A stretch of 15,573 nt of DNA from Actinomycetota bacterium. Lineage in GTDB: Bacteria; Actinomycetota; Thermoleophilia; Gaiellales; Gaiellaceae. The stretch spans positions 1 to 15,573 of the forward strand of contig JACCTK010000190.1 of NCBI GenBank assembly GCA_013812465.1. Reading direction: 5' to 3'. A model generated the notes under the pieces. That model had not been told where the DNA came from. It saw nothing but the letters and a program-made list of their open reading frames with translations, and did no database searches. Shown piece after piece: positions 6,443-14,599 of the stretch (its first letter is position 1; every line of letters starts with the position of its first letter). The position numbers were made by a program, and so were the translations under genes.

Positions 6443-8575
6443 TCACCGCAACGTCGCCGCCGCCACGGCGGCTTGCCCATAGCTGATGCCGCCGTCGTTT
6501 GGCGGGACGAGACGGTGGGTGAGCACCCGGAAGCCAAGCTCCGCGAGCCGCCGCCGCGTCGAGACGAGTAGGCGGAGATTTTGGAAAGTCCCACCCGAGA
6601 GAACAACTGTTCCGGGCTCGCCCGCCTCGGCGCAAGCTTCCGCGGCGGCGGCGGCGATGGTCTCGTGGAAGACAGCCGCTAGCTCAGCAGCCGAGCGACC
6701 GTCGGCGAGATCGTCGTGCAGCGCCGCGACGAGCGCGGGGCCGCTCCCGAAGCTCCAGAGGTACGGCTCGGCCGCGGCCGAGCCCGCCAGCTGCTCGAGC
6801 TCGATCGCCGCCTGTCCCTCGTAGGACACCCGCTCGCGGACGCCGAGCAGCGCGGCGGCTGCGTCGAAGAGGCGCCCCATGCCGGACGAGAGCGGCGCGT
6901 TCACACCCAGCGTCTGACGCACCATCGTCCAGCTTTCCCACGGCACGGGCCGACCGGCCAGCTCCAGATGGACAGCGGCGACCCGCCAGGGCTCACGCAC
7001 CGCAGCCTCGCCGCCGGGCAGCGGCACCGCCTCCAGGTGCGCGACGCGCTCGAAAGTCGTGAGGTCGCAGCGCAAGAGCTCGCCTCCCCAGAGCGTCCCG
7101 TCGGGCCCGAAGCCGGTCCCGTCGAAGACGAGCGCGAGCGCCGGCCCCGTCTCGCCGTGCTCGGCGAGGCACGCCGCCGCGTGCGCATGGTGATGCTGGA
7201 CGCCCAGGAGCTCGACGTCCTGCTCGAGGGCCCACCTGGTGGCGAGATAGTCAGGGTGCAGGTCGTGGGCGATCGCCTCCGGCCGCACTCCGAGCATGTC
7301 CAGATAGAGGTCGAGATCGGCGTGGAACGCACGGAGCGCGAGCTCGGAGTCGAGGTCGCCCAGGTGCGCCGAAAGCAGAGCCTCGCCGCCGCGAGCCACG
7401 CAGAAGGTCGACTTCAGCTCGGCGCCGGTGGCGACGAGCGGCCGAGGCGCCGGCACGGGCAGCGGAAGGGCCGACGGCGTGAAGCCGCGCGAGCGCCTGA
7501 TCGGGAACTCGACCCTGACGACCGAGTCCTCGCAGCGGCGATGGATCGGACGGTCGTGCGCGAGGATCGCATCGGCGATCGGCCCGAGCCGCTCGATCGC
7601 GTCGGCATCCTCGAAGGCGATCGGCTCGTCCGAGACGTTGCCGCTGGTCATGACGAGCGCGCGCCCGATGTCGTGGAGGAGCAGGTGGTGGAGCGGCGTG
7701 TAGGGAAGCATCACCCCGAGCCAGCTCGTGTCCGGGGCGACGGAGGCGGCGACGGGCGCGTCGGGCAGGCGGCGAAGGAGCACGATCGGACGCTCGCGCG
7801 TCTCGAGCAGGGCCGCCTCGGCGGGGCCGATCTTCCCGAGCAGCTCCGGCGTCAGAGTCATGAGCGCGAACGGCTTCTCCTCCCGGTGCTTGCGGGCACG
7901 CAGCCGCGCCACCGCGTCCTCGGAGGCGGCGGCGCAGGCGAGGTGGTAGCCGCCGAGGCCCTTCACCGCGACGATCGCCCCCTCCCGCAGCACCTGCGCC
8001 ACCTCGTCGAGCGGCCTCGAGAGCTGTGGCCCGCAGACGTGGCACGCGATCGGCTCGGCATGAAAACGGCGATCGAGCGGATCCTCGTACTCGCGGCGGC
8101 AATCGCCGCACAGCGGGAAGCCGACCATGGTCGTGTTCGGCCGGTCGTACGGCGCCCGCTCCACGATGGTGAAGCGAGGCCCGCACTGCGTGCAGTTGAC
8201 GAATGGGTAGCGGTAGCGCCGATCGACGGGGTCGAAGAGCTCATGGAGGCACTCGTCACAGGTCGCGACGTCGGCCGGCACGAGCGCAGAGCCTGCGCCG
8301 GGGACGCTCTTCGCGATCCTGAAGCCGTTCTCGGCGACGACGGGCAGCGGCAGGGCGACGACGGCCTCGACCCGTGCGAGCGAAGGCGCCTCGTCTGTCA
8401 AGGCCTCGTGGAAAGCGTCCAAAGCCCCGCCGGCGCCCTCGGCCTCGATCAAGACGCCCTCGGCGTCGTTCAAGACAAACCCGGCGAGCGAGTGCCGGAG
8501 CGCGAGCGCGTAGACGAACGGCCGGAAGCCCACGCCCTGCACGACCCCGGTGACGCGGATGCGCCGCCGCTCCAT
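6443..8575 (-). CDS. hypF: Carbamoyltransferase HypF, [NiFe]-hydrogenase maturation
   Basis: HypF activates carbamoyl phosphate and transfers the carbamoyl group to the HypE C-terminal Cys, the first step in making the cyanide ligands of the NiFe site. The 710-residue protein has the family order. An acylphosphatase domain carries VQGVGFRPFVY (residues 12-22). Two zinc fingers are C106/C109-C128/C131 and C156/C159-C178/C181. A YrdC-like domain starts near 190 (IVAVKGLGGYHLACAA). A Kae1-like C-terminal domain carries VQHHHAHAA (459-467) and DGTGFGPDGTLWGGEL (485-500). The chosen ATG at 8575 puts MERRRIRVTGVVQGVGF at the N-terminus, as in homologs, with GGGAG upstream; GTG 8602 and ATG 8584 are in-frame alternatives. 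It diverges from hypC across about 120 bases. Confidence 0.96.
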   Translation of the reverse strand: MERRRIRVTGVVQGVGFRPFVYALALRHSLAGFVLNDAEGVLIEAEGAGGALDAFHEALTDEAPSLARVEAVVALPLPVVAENGFRIAKSVPGAGSALVPADVATCDECLHELFDPVDRRYRYPFVNCTQCGPRFTIVERAPYDRPNTTMVGFPLCGDCRREYEDPLDRRFHAEPIACHVCGPQLSRPLDEVAQVLREGAIVAVKGLGGYHLACAAASEDAVARLRARKHREEKPFALMTLTPELLGKIGPAEAALLETRERPIVLLRRLPDAPVAASVAPDTSWLGVMLPYTPLHHLLLHDIGRALVMTSGNVSDEPIAFEDADAIERLGPIADAILAHDRPIHRRCEDSVVRVEFPIRRSRGFTPSALPLPVPAPRPLVATGAELKSTFCVARGGEALLSAHLGDLDSELALRAFHADLDLYLDMLGVRPEAIAHDLHPDYLATRWALEQDVELLGVQHHHAHAAACLAEHGETGPALALVFDGTGFGPDGTLWGGELLRCDLTTFERVAHLEAVPLPGGEAAVREPWRVAAVHLELAGRPVPWESWTMVRQTLGVNAPLSSGMGRLFDAAAALLGVRERVSYEGQAAIELEQLAGSAAAEPYLWSFGSGPALVAALHDDLADGRSAAELAAVFHETIAAAAAEACAEAGEPGTVVLSGGTFQNLRLLVSTRRRLAELGFRVLTHRLVPPNDGGISYGQAAVAAATLR

Positions 8576-8652
8576 CCCCGTCATTCTCCCGGTTCTGCGC
8601 ACGCCCAGCGGAGATGAGCGTTTCTGGATGTTTGCGCCACCCGACGCCGGGA

Positions 8653-8664
8653 TAGGGTTAGGGT
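8653..8664 (+). promoter_or_regulatory. Tandem TAGGGT hexamers in the hypF-hypC divergent gap, candidate -10 region
   Basis: TAGGGT occurs twice in direct succession (8653-8658 and 8659-8664), 40 and 34 bases before the hypC ATG. TAGGGT resembles the -10 hexamer of housekeeping-type actinobacterial promoters. A possible -35 (TTGCGC, 8632-8637) is spaced 15 or 21 bases away, so the fit is poor. Confidence 0.3.
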
Positions 8665-8697
8665 CAGTCCCTCGAGCCGACCGTCGGGAGCCGCCCC

Positions 8698-8970
8698 ATG
8701 TGCCTTGCCATTCCCGGGCAGATTGTCGAGATCGTTGATGCCGAGCGCAGCCTCGCCCGCGTGGACGTCGCCGGAGTGAGGCGCAATGTCAACGTGGGAC
8801 TGCTGCCTGACGACAGCGCAAAGGCGGGTGACTGGGTGCTGATCCACGTCGGCTTCGCGCTCTCGAAGGTCGACGAGGAGGAGGCGCATGCGACCCTGGC
8901 GCTCCTCCGGGAGCTCGGCGAGGTGTACGAGCAGGAGCTGGAGGACTTGAAGACGAGCGTGATCTCGTGA
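8698..8970 (+). CDS. hypC: Hydrogenase assembly chaperone HypC
   Basis: HypC works with HypD to carry the Fe(CN)2CO unit and delivers it to the hydrogenase large-subunit precursor. The 90-residue protein begins MCLAIPGQIVEI; the exposed Cys2, after removal of Met, is the essential iron/partner-binding residue, and the rest forms the small OB-like barrel (VDVAGVRRNVNVGLLPDDSAKAGDWVLIHVGFALSKVDEEEA). GGGAG seven bases before the ATG is the ribosome-binding site. It is the first gene of the plus-strand hydrogenase run and overlaps the next gene by 4 nt (GTGA). Confidence 0.96.
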   Translation: MCLAIPGQIVEIVDAERSLARVDVAGVRRNVNVGLLPDDSAKAGDWVLIHVGFALSKVDEEEAHATLALLRELGEVYEQELEDLKTSVIS

Positions 8971-9191
8971 CGCAGTCCGGGCCCTCCGCGAGCTGCGACG
9001 AAGGCCACTGCGTCACCTGCGCAGACGAGGCCGTGCGCATGCTCGTGCTCGAAGCCGACGGCGCGGGACTCGCCCGCTGCGAGGCGCCGGACGGCGCGCA
9101 CACCGAGGTGATGACGGACCTGGTCGGCGACGTCGCGCCGGGCGACGCGCTCCTCGTCCACGCCGGCACCGCGCTTGCGAGGGCGGCGTGA
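8967..9191 (+). CDS. HypC-like paralog with N-terminal CxxxxCxxC motif
   Basis: A 74-residue protein with a GTG start overlapping the hypC stop. Its second half, LVGDVAPGDALLVHAGTALARAA, matches the end of the HypC/HupF barrel (compare DWVLIHVGFALSKV in the adjacent HypC). The N-terminus, however, lacks the MC...P motif and instead carries C10, H14, C15 and C18 followed by ADEA. Two HypC-like genes in a row fit a division of labour, for example one chaperone serving the HypD-HypE step and one the large subunit, or a metal- or O2-protective role. That is inference. I recall similar short proteins in group 1h loci. The overlap with hypD is also GTGA. Confidence 0.85.
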   Translation: MTQSGPSASCDEGHCVTCADEAVRMLVLEADGAGLARCEAPDGAHTEVMTDLVGDVAPGDALLVHAGTALARAA

Positions 9192-10303
9192 AGTACGTCG
9201 ACGAGTTCAGGGATGCCGAGCTCGGGCGCGTTCTGGCCGCCGAGATCGTGGCCAGCGTCGAGCCGGGTCGCCACTACAAGGTGATGGAGGTCTGCGGCGG
9301 CCACACGCACACGATCTACAAGTACGGCGTCGACGATCTCCTGCCGGAGAACGTGGAGCTCGTGCACGGGCCCGGCTGCCCGGTCTGTGTGATCCCGATG
9401 GGGCGAGTCGACGACGGGATCGCGATCGCGAAGCGCGAGGAGGTCATCCTCACCTGCTTCGGCGACATGATGCGCGTCCCTGGCGGAAGCGGCACCTTTC
9501 TCGAGGCGAAGGCCGAGGGCGCGGACATCCGCATGGTCTACTCGCCGCTCGACGCGCTCCGGATCGCGAAGGAAAATCCCGAACGCGAAGTCGTCTTCTT
9601 CGCCGTCGGCTTCGAGACCACCGCCCCCTCGACAGCGCTGACGCTGAAGCGGGCGAAGCAGGACGGAGTCGGCAACTTCTCGGTCGTCTCGAACCACGTC
9701 ACGATCGTTCCGCCGCTCCGGGCCCTGCTCGAATCGCCTGACCTGCGGCTGGATGGGTTCATCGGCCCCGGCCACGTCTCGACGGTCGTCGGCGCGCGCC
9801 CCTTCGAGTTCATCCCTGCGGACTACGGCCGCCCGATAGTCGTCTCCGGGTTCGAGCCGCTCGACCTCCTGCAGTCCGTGCACATGGTGCTGCGCCAGCT
9901 CGCCGAAGGGCGCTGCGAGGTCGAGAACCAGTACAAGCGCGTCGTCCCGTACGACGGCAACCCCGCGGCGCTCGCGGTGCTCGCGGAGGTCTTCGAGCTG
10001 CGGCCGCACTTCGAGTGGCGCGGTCTCGGCTTCATCTCCTCGAGCGGTCTCAAGCTCGGTCCGGACTACGCCGACCTCGACGCCGAGCTGCGCTTCGGCG
10101 TGCCCGGAGTGCGCGTCGCCGACCCGAAGGCGTGCCAGTGCGGCGAGGTGCTGAAGGGCGTCATCAAGCCCTGGGAGTGCAAGGTGTTCGGCACCGCCTG
10201 CACGCCCGAGCGGCCGATCGGCACCTGCATGGTCTCCTCCGAGGGCGCGTGCGCCGCCTACTACAACTACGGGCGGTTCGCACGGGAGCGGGAGGTCGTG
10301 TGA
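9188..10303 (+). CDS. hypD: Hydrogenase maturation protein HypD
   Basis: HypD is the [4Fe-4S] scaffold on which the cyanide and CO ligands are assembled on iron, in complex with HypC and HypE. The 371-residue length is normal. Family motifs are all present: VCGGHTHT with C36, GPGCPVC with C64 and C67, FGDMMRVPG, VGFETTAPSTA, and GFIGPGHVSTV. The Cys-rich C-terminal region, from ACQCGEVLKG to GTCMVSSEGACAAYYNYGR, holds the cluster ligands. It starts with GTG 9188, overlapping the previous stop as GTGA, and overlaps hypE in the same way, so expression is probably coupled along hypC-hypC2-hypD-hypE. Confidence 0.97.
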   Translation: MKYVDEFRDAELGRVLAAEIVASVEPGRHYKVMEVCGGHTHTIYKYGVDDLLPENVELVHGPGCPVCVIPMGRVDDGIAIAKREEVILTCFGDMMRVPGGSGTFLEAKAEGADIRMVYSPLDALRIAKENPEREVVFFAVGFETTAPSTALTLKRAKQDGVGNFSVVSNHVTIVPPLRALLESPDLRLDGFIGPGHVSTVVGARPFEFIPADYGRPIVVSGFEPLDLLQSVHMVLRQLAEGRCEVENQYKRVVPYDGNPAALAVLAEVFELRPHFEWRGLGFISSSGLKLGPDYADLDAELRFGVPGVRVADPKACQCGEVLKGVIKPWECKVFGTACTPERPIGTCMVSSEGACAAYYNYGRFAREREVV

Positions 10304-11355
10304 CCTCGCACGAGGCGGATCAGCTGGCCCTTATCGAGCGGGTGCGCGCGAAGCCGCTGCGCTTCCGTGACGAGCGGATCACCATGGCGCACGGCGCTGG
10401 AGGCAAGGCGACGCTGACATTGATCGAAGGTCTGCTCGCGCCCGTCCTCGGGCTGCGCGAGCTCGACGACGCCGCGCGCGTCGACGGCCTGGCGTTGACC
10501 ACCGACAGCTTCGTGGTCAAGCCGATCCGCTTTCCGGGCGGCTCGATCGGGGACCTCGCGGTCAACGGGACAGTGAACGACCTCGCGATGGCGGGGGCGC
10601 GCCCGCTCGCGCTCACCCTCTCGCTCGTGCTCGAAGAGGGGTTGCCGACGGACGAGCTCCGCGCCGAGATCGAGGCGATCGCAGCGGCTGCGCGAACGGC
10701 GGGAGTCGAGATCGTCGGCGGCGACACGAAGGTGGTCGAGCGCGGACGCTGCGACGCGATGTACGTGACGACCACCGGGATCGGGGCCGTAGACGAGCGG
10801 GCCCAGCTCTCACCGGCATCCATCAGGCCGGGCGACCGGATTCTGGTCTCGGGAGCGATCGGCGAGCACGGCACCGCCGTCATGCTCGCCCGCGGCGAGT
10901 TCGAGCTCGAGGCGCCGGTCGAGTCGGACACGCGCTCGCTCTGGCCCGCGGTCGATGCGCTGCTCGACGCTGCCGGACCGGCGCTCCACTGCCTGCGTGA
11001 CGCCACCCGTGGCGGAGTCGCATCCGTCCTGAACGAGCTCGCGCGCGCCTCGGGCACCGCGATGGTCGTCCGCGAGCGAGACATTCCGGTGCGGCCCGCT
11101 GTTGCCGGCGCCTGCGAGATCCTCGGCATCGACCCGATGTACGTCGCGAACGAGGGCGTGCTGGTGGCGTTCGTGGGGCCGGACGACGCCGACGCCGCGC
11201 TCGCCGCGCTCCGCTCCGTCGCCGGCTGCGAGGACGCCGTCGAGGTCGGGGAGGTGAAGACGGAGCCTCCTGGGCTCGTGCTGGTGGAGACGGCGTTCGG
11301 AGGCAGGCGCGTGATGGATCTCTTGGTCGGCGACCCCCTGCCGAGGATCTGCTGA
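10300..11355 (+). CDS. hypE: Hydrogenase maturation protein HypE (thiocarbamate dehydratase)
   Basis: HypE takes the carbamoyl group from HypF on its C-terminal Cys, dehydrates it with ATP to a thiocyanate, and passes cyanide to HypC-HypD. The 351-residue protein shows MAHGAGGKATLTLI, LTTDSFVVKP, GDLAVNGTVNDLAMAGA, GGDTKVV, and RDATRGGVASVLNELA of the PurM/SelD-like ATP-binding fold. It ends PRIC, with the required C-terminal cysteine. The frame is open upstream from 10015 inside hypD, but GTG 10300 with GGAGG at 10291-10295 and a 4-nt overlap is the best start. It is followed by hypA with a TGATG overlap. Confidence 0.97.
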   Translation: MTSHEADQLALIERVRAKPLRFRDERITMAHGAGGKATLTLIEGLLAPVLGLRELDDAARVDGLALTTDSFVVKPIRFPGGSIGDLAVNGTVNDLAMAGARPLALTLSLVLEEGLPTDELRAEIEAIAAAARTAGVEIVGGDTKVVERGRCDAMYVTTTGIGAVDERAQLSPASIRPGDRILVSGAIGEHGTAVMLARGEFELEAPVESDTRSLWPAVDALLDAAGPALHCLRDATRGGVASVLNELARASGTAMVVRERDIPVRPAVAGACEILGIDPMYVANEGVLVAFVGPDDADAALAALRSVAGCEDAVEVGEVKTEPPGLVLVETAFGGRRVMDLLVGDPLPRIC

Positions 11356-11714
11356 TGCACGAGCTCGCTCTCGCCGATGCGATCGTCTCGGTCGCCTGCG
11401 AGGCGGCCTGCGGCCGGCGCGTGGAACGCGTCGAGGTCAAGGTCGGACATCTGCGGCAGGTCGTGCCGTCGGCGCTCGAGTTCGCGTTCGAGCTGGTGGC
11501 CGAGGGCACCGCGGTCGAGGGCGCCGAGCTCGCGATCGAGCACGTGCCGGCACGAGTCAGCTGCCGGACGTGCGGAATGGAAACCGAAATCGACGACTTC
11601 CCGCTCGCGTGCGCGTCGTGCGGGGACTTGCACGTCGACGTGGTCGCGGGCGAGGAGCTGCTGGTGGACGCGCTCGTGGTGGTCGACGACGAAGTCGTCG
11701 CCGGAAGGAGGTAA
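11355..11714 (+). CDS. hypA: Nickel metallochaperone HypA
   Basis: HypA binds nickel at its N-terminus and delivers it to the hydrogenase large subunit, usually together with the GTPase HypB. The 119-residue protein begins MHELALADAI, where His2 is the nickel ligand. The structural zinc site is C70/C73 and C86/C89 (SCRTCG and ACASCG). It starts at ATG 11355, sharing one base with the hypE stop. It sits between hypE and the hydrogenase small subunit; no hypB is present in the window. The last codons contain the ribosome-binding site for hhyS. Confidence 0.96.
   Translation: MHELALADAIVSVACEAACGRRVERVEVKVGHLRQVVPSALEFAFELVAEGTAVEGAELAIEHVPARVSCRTCGMETEIDDFPLACASCGDLHVDVVAGEELLVDALVVVDDEVVAGRR
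11705..11712 (+). promoter_or_regulatory. Shine-Dalgarno AAGGAGGT for hhyS
   Basis: AAGGAGGT overlaps the hypA stop and lies six bases before GTG 11718. It is the strongest ribosome-binding site in the hydrogenase run and supports the GTG start of the structural subunit. Confidence 0.8.
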
Positions 11715-11717
11715 GGC

Positions 11718-12803
11718 GTGGAGACGAGAGAAGCGATGCCGGACGTCGAGCCGAAGGACGTGCCGGGAGTGGAAGAGGTCCACATCCTCTGGATCTCGGA
11801 GGGAATGAGCTGCGACGGCGACAGCGTCTCGATCACAGCCGCGATGCAGCCGACGATCGAGGACGTCCTCCTCGGCAACATCCCCGGTCTGCCGAAGGTG
11901 CACCTGCACAACAAGGTGCTCTCGCCGACCCTCGGCGGCAACGAGTTCCTGCAGCCGTTCTTCGATGCGGTGAACGGCGAGCTCGATGCGCCTTTCGTGT
12001 TCGTGCTCGAGGGCTCGGTTCCGAACGAGAACATCAACGGGGAGGGCTACTGGACGTCGTTCGGCAACGATCCGGCGACCGGCGAGCCGCTGACGCTCTC
12101 CTGGTGGCTCGACCGGCTCCCACAGAAGGCGTGGGCGGTCGTCGCCTGCGGCACCTGCGCCACGTACGGGGGTATCCACGCCATGGCGGGCAACCCGACC
12201 GGCTGCATGGGTCTCGCCGACTACCTGGGCTGGGACTTCCGCTCCGCCGGCGGGCTGCCGATCGTCAATGTCCCCGGCTGCCCCGTGCAGCCCGACAACT
12301 TCATGGAGACGCTCACCTGGGTGCTCTACCAGGCCGCCGGCCTCGCCCCGACGATTCCCCTCGACGACCTGCTCCGGCCGCAGTGGCTCTTCGGCAAGAC
12401 CGTGCACGAGGGCTGCGACCGGGCCGGCTACTACGAGCAGGGCGACTTCGCCCATGACTACAACTCGCCCAAGTGCCAGGTGAAGATCGGGTGTTGGGGG
12501 CCGGTCGTCCAATGCAATGTGACGAAGCGCGGCTGGATGAACGGAATCGGGGGATGCCCGAACGTCGGGGGCATCTGCATCGGCTGCACGATGCCGGGGT
12601 TCCCGGACAAGTTCATGCCGTTCATGGACGAGCCGCCGGGCGGAACCGTCTCAGGCGCGCTCATCAAGCCCTACGGATTGTTCATCCGGGCGATGCGCGG
12701 GATCACCAACAACACCGTGAACAAGGAGCCGAAGTGGCGGCACAACGGCCCCGCCCTGACAACCGGCTACGACCCCCGCTTCGGGAACCGAAAGGAGAGC
12801 TGA
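11718..12803 (+). CDS. hhyS: Group 1h [NiFe]-hydrogenase small subunit HhyS
   Basis: The electron-transfer subunit, carrying three Fe-S clusters between the NiFe site and the acceptor. The 361-residue protein has no Tat signal and no C-terminal membrane helix, as in the group 1h actinobacterial-type enzyme. WISEGMSCDGDSVS puts C32 and D35 where other classes have CxxC. A proximal cluster with three Cys and one Asp is established for the Ralstonia eutropha actinobacterial-type hydrogenase. Other probable proximal ligands are C147 (ACGTCATYGG) and C188 (NVPGCPV). H230, C233, C253 and C259 fit the distal cluster, and C266, C280, C287 and C290 fit the medial one. The GTG start follows AAGGAGGT. 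It overlaps hhyL as TGATG. Confidence 0.96.
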   Translation: METREAMPDVEPKDVPGVEEVHILWISEGMSCDGDSVSITAAMQPTIEDVLLGNIPGLPKVHLHNKVLSPTLGGNEFLQPFFDAVNGELDAPFVFVLEGSVPNENINGEGYWTSFGNDPATGEPLTLSWWLDRLPQKAWAVVACGTCATYGGIHAMAGNPTGCMGLADYLGWDFRSAGGLPIVNVPGCPVQPDNFMETLTWVLYQAAGLAPTIPLDDLLRPQWLFGKTVHEGCDRAGYYEQGDFAHDYNSPKCQVKIGCWGPVVQCNVTKRGWMNGIGGCPNVGGICIGCTMPGFPDKFMPFMDEPPGGTVSGALIKPYGLFIRAMRGITNNTVNKEPKWRHNGPALTTGYDPRFGNRKES

Positions 12804-14599
12804 TGGCTGTCGCCAAGGAGCGCGTCGAGGTCGAGCAGCGAAACCTCGTCGAGATGTCGTGGGATCCGATCACGCGGATCATCGGGAACCTCGGCATCTA
12901 CACGAAGATCGACTTCGACAACCGCGAGGTGGTCGAGTGCAAGAGCACGTCGTCCATGTTCCGCGGCTACAGCGTCTTCATGAAGGGCAAGGACCCGCGC
13001 GACGCCGGCTTCATCACCAGCCGGATCTGCGGCATCTGCGGCGACAACCACACCGTCTGCTCGATCTACGCCCAGAACATGGCGTATGGCATCCGGATGA
13101 CGCCGCTCGCCGAGTGCATGTTCAACCTCGGCGAGGCTGCGGAGTACATCTTCGACCACGCCATCTTCCAGGACAACCTCGTCTTCGGCGACTACTGCGA
13201 GCAGATGGTCGCCTCGACGAACCCGAAGATGCTCAAGAAGGCGGAGAAGACGGACGCTCCCAACTCGGAGATCCACGGCCTGAAGACCATCGCGGACATC
13301 ATGCGCGCGTTCAACCCGTTCGTTGGCGCGCTCTACAAGCAGGGGCTCGTGCAGAGCCGGATCGCGCGGGAGATGTTCTGCCTGATGGAGGGAAGGCACG
13401 TCCACCCCTCGACGTTGTACCCCGGCGGCACGGGCACAGTGGCGACGCCGCAGGTCTTCACGGACTACCTCTCCCGCCTCATCCGCGTGACCGACTGGGT
13501 GAAGAAGGCGGTGCCGCTGAACGACGACCTCTTCGACTTCTTCTACGACGCGCTTCCGGGGTACGAGGAGGTCGGCCGCAGGCGTGTTCTTTTATTATTA
13601 TTGGGCGCGTTCCAGGACCCGATCGAATGCACGTACCGCTACGACGAGATGACGCACTGGGGCCGAGCGATGAAGGTGACGCCCGGGATCATCGTCGACG
13701 GCGAGCTCGTCACGACCGACCTCGTCGACATCAACCTCGGCATCCGCATCCTGCTCGGCAGCTCGTACTACGACGACTGGCAGAACGAGGAGATGTTCGT
13801 CACGAAGGATCCACTTGGAAACCCGGTCGATCCGCGGCACCCGTGGAACCAAACGACGCTGCCGAAGCCGCAGAAACGCGACCTGCAGGGCGGCAACTAC
13901 AGCTGGGTGATGAGTCCACGTTGGCATGACCAGCGCACCGGCGACGACCTCGCGCTCGACACCGGCGGCGGCGCCTTCGCGCGGCTCTACTCGACGGCGC
14001 TCGCGGGCATCGTCGACACGCCGTACGTGAAGGCCCCCGGTGACGGCTCGGTGCAGATCCACTTGCCGAAGACGGCGAGCTCGGGTGAGACGACTCTCAC
14101 CTGGCGGATCCCGCAGTGGTCGAACGCGCTGGAGCGAAACCGGGCCCGCGCGTACTTCATCGCCTACTCGGCGGCGATGGCGTTCAACTTCGTCGAAGAG
14201 GGCCTCGGCTATGTGCGCAAGGGCCAGACGAAGACGTTCAACGACTTCGAGGTGCCGGAGGAGGCGATCGGCTGCGGCTTCCACGAGGCGGTGCGGGGCG
14301 CCCTCTCCCATCATCTCGTGATCCGCGACAAGAAGATCGCCAACTACCACCCGTACCCGCCCACGCCGTGGAACGGCAGCCCGACCGACTCGAACGGCGT
14401 TCTCGGCCCTTACGAGGACGCGGTCTCGAACATGCCGATCTTCGAGGAGAACGACCAGGAGAACTTCCGCGGCGTGGACATCATGCGCGCCGTTCGGAGC
14501 TTCGATCCCTGTCTCCCGTGCGGCGTCCACATGTACCTCGGGAACGGCAAGACGGTGAAGCGGGTCCACTCGCCGATGTTCGGGTCTAACGCCCACTGA
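12803..14599 (+). CDS. hhyL: Group 1h [NiFe]-hydrogenase large subunit HhyL
   Basis: The catalytic subunit, oxidising H2 at the NiFe(CN)2CO centre. The 598-residue protein has the L1 motif SRICGICGDNHTVCS (C76, C79) and the L2 motif DPCLPCGVH (C570, C573), which supply the four nickel-binding cysteines. A 22-residue tail after H576 is expected to be removed by a maturation endopeptidase once nickel is in place; that enzyme is not in the window. INLGIRILLGSSYYDDW, HPWNQTTLPKPQKRD and IANYHPYPPTPWN match group 1h enzymes. ATG 12803 follows AAAGGAG. The oddity is residues 263-267, five leucines encoded by an AT-rich run (CTT, three TTA, TTG) in otherwise GC-rich codons. Confidence 0.96.
   Translation: MAVAKERVEVEQRNLVEMSWDPITRIIGNLGIYTKIDFDNREVVECKSTSSMFRGYSVFMKGKDPRDAGFITSRICGICGDNHTVCSIYAQNMAYGIRMTPLAECMFNLGEAAEYIFDHAIFQDNLVFGDYCEQMVASTNPKMLKKAEKTDAPNSEIHGLKTIADIMRAFNPFVGALYKQGLVQSRIAREMFCLMEGRHVHPSTLYPGGTGTVATPQVFTDYLSRLIRVTDWVKKAVPLNDDLFDFFYDALPGYEEVGRRRVLLLLLGAFQDPIECTYRYDEMTHWGRAMKVTPGIIVDGELVTTDLVDINLGIRILLGSSYYDDWQNEEMFVTKDPLGNPVDPRHPWNQTTLPKPQKRDLQGGNYSWVMSPRWHDQRTGDDLALDTGGGAFARLYSTALAGIVDTPYVKAPGDGSVQIHLPKTASSGETTLTWRIPQWSNALERNRARAYFIAYSAAMAFNFVEEGLGYVRKGQTKTFNDFEVPEEAIGCGFHEAVRGALSHHLVIRDKKIANYHPYPPTPWNGSPTDSNGVLGPYEDAVSNMPIFEENDQENFRGVDIMRAVRSFDPCLPCGVHMYLGNGKTVKRVHSPMFGSNAH
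13586..13603 (+). other. AT-rich (TTA)3 tract inside hhyL
   Basis: Eighteen bases with only three G/C, encoding V262 and L263-L267 as GTT CTT TTA TTA TTA TTG, in a gene whose codons otherwise end almost always in G or C. The reading frame is kept. See the findings for the possible explanations. Confidence 0.85.

Noticed and set aside
6716..8617. 633-codon open frame on the plus strand
   Set aside because: It is antisense to hypF, which has full family motifs; its Arg/Glu/Pro-rich translation matches no protein pattern. GC-rich third positions commonly leave the opposite strand open.
10320..12512. 730-codon open frame on the minus strand
   Set aside because: It lies opposite hypE, hypA and hhyS, all certain genes, and has low-complexity Arg/Ser/Asp composition.
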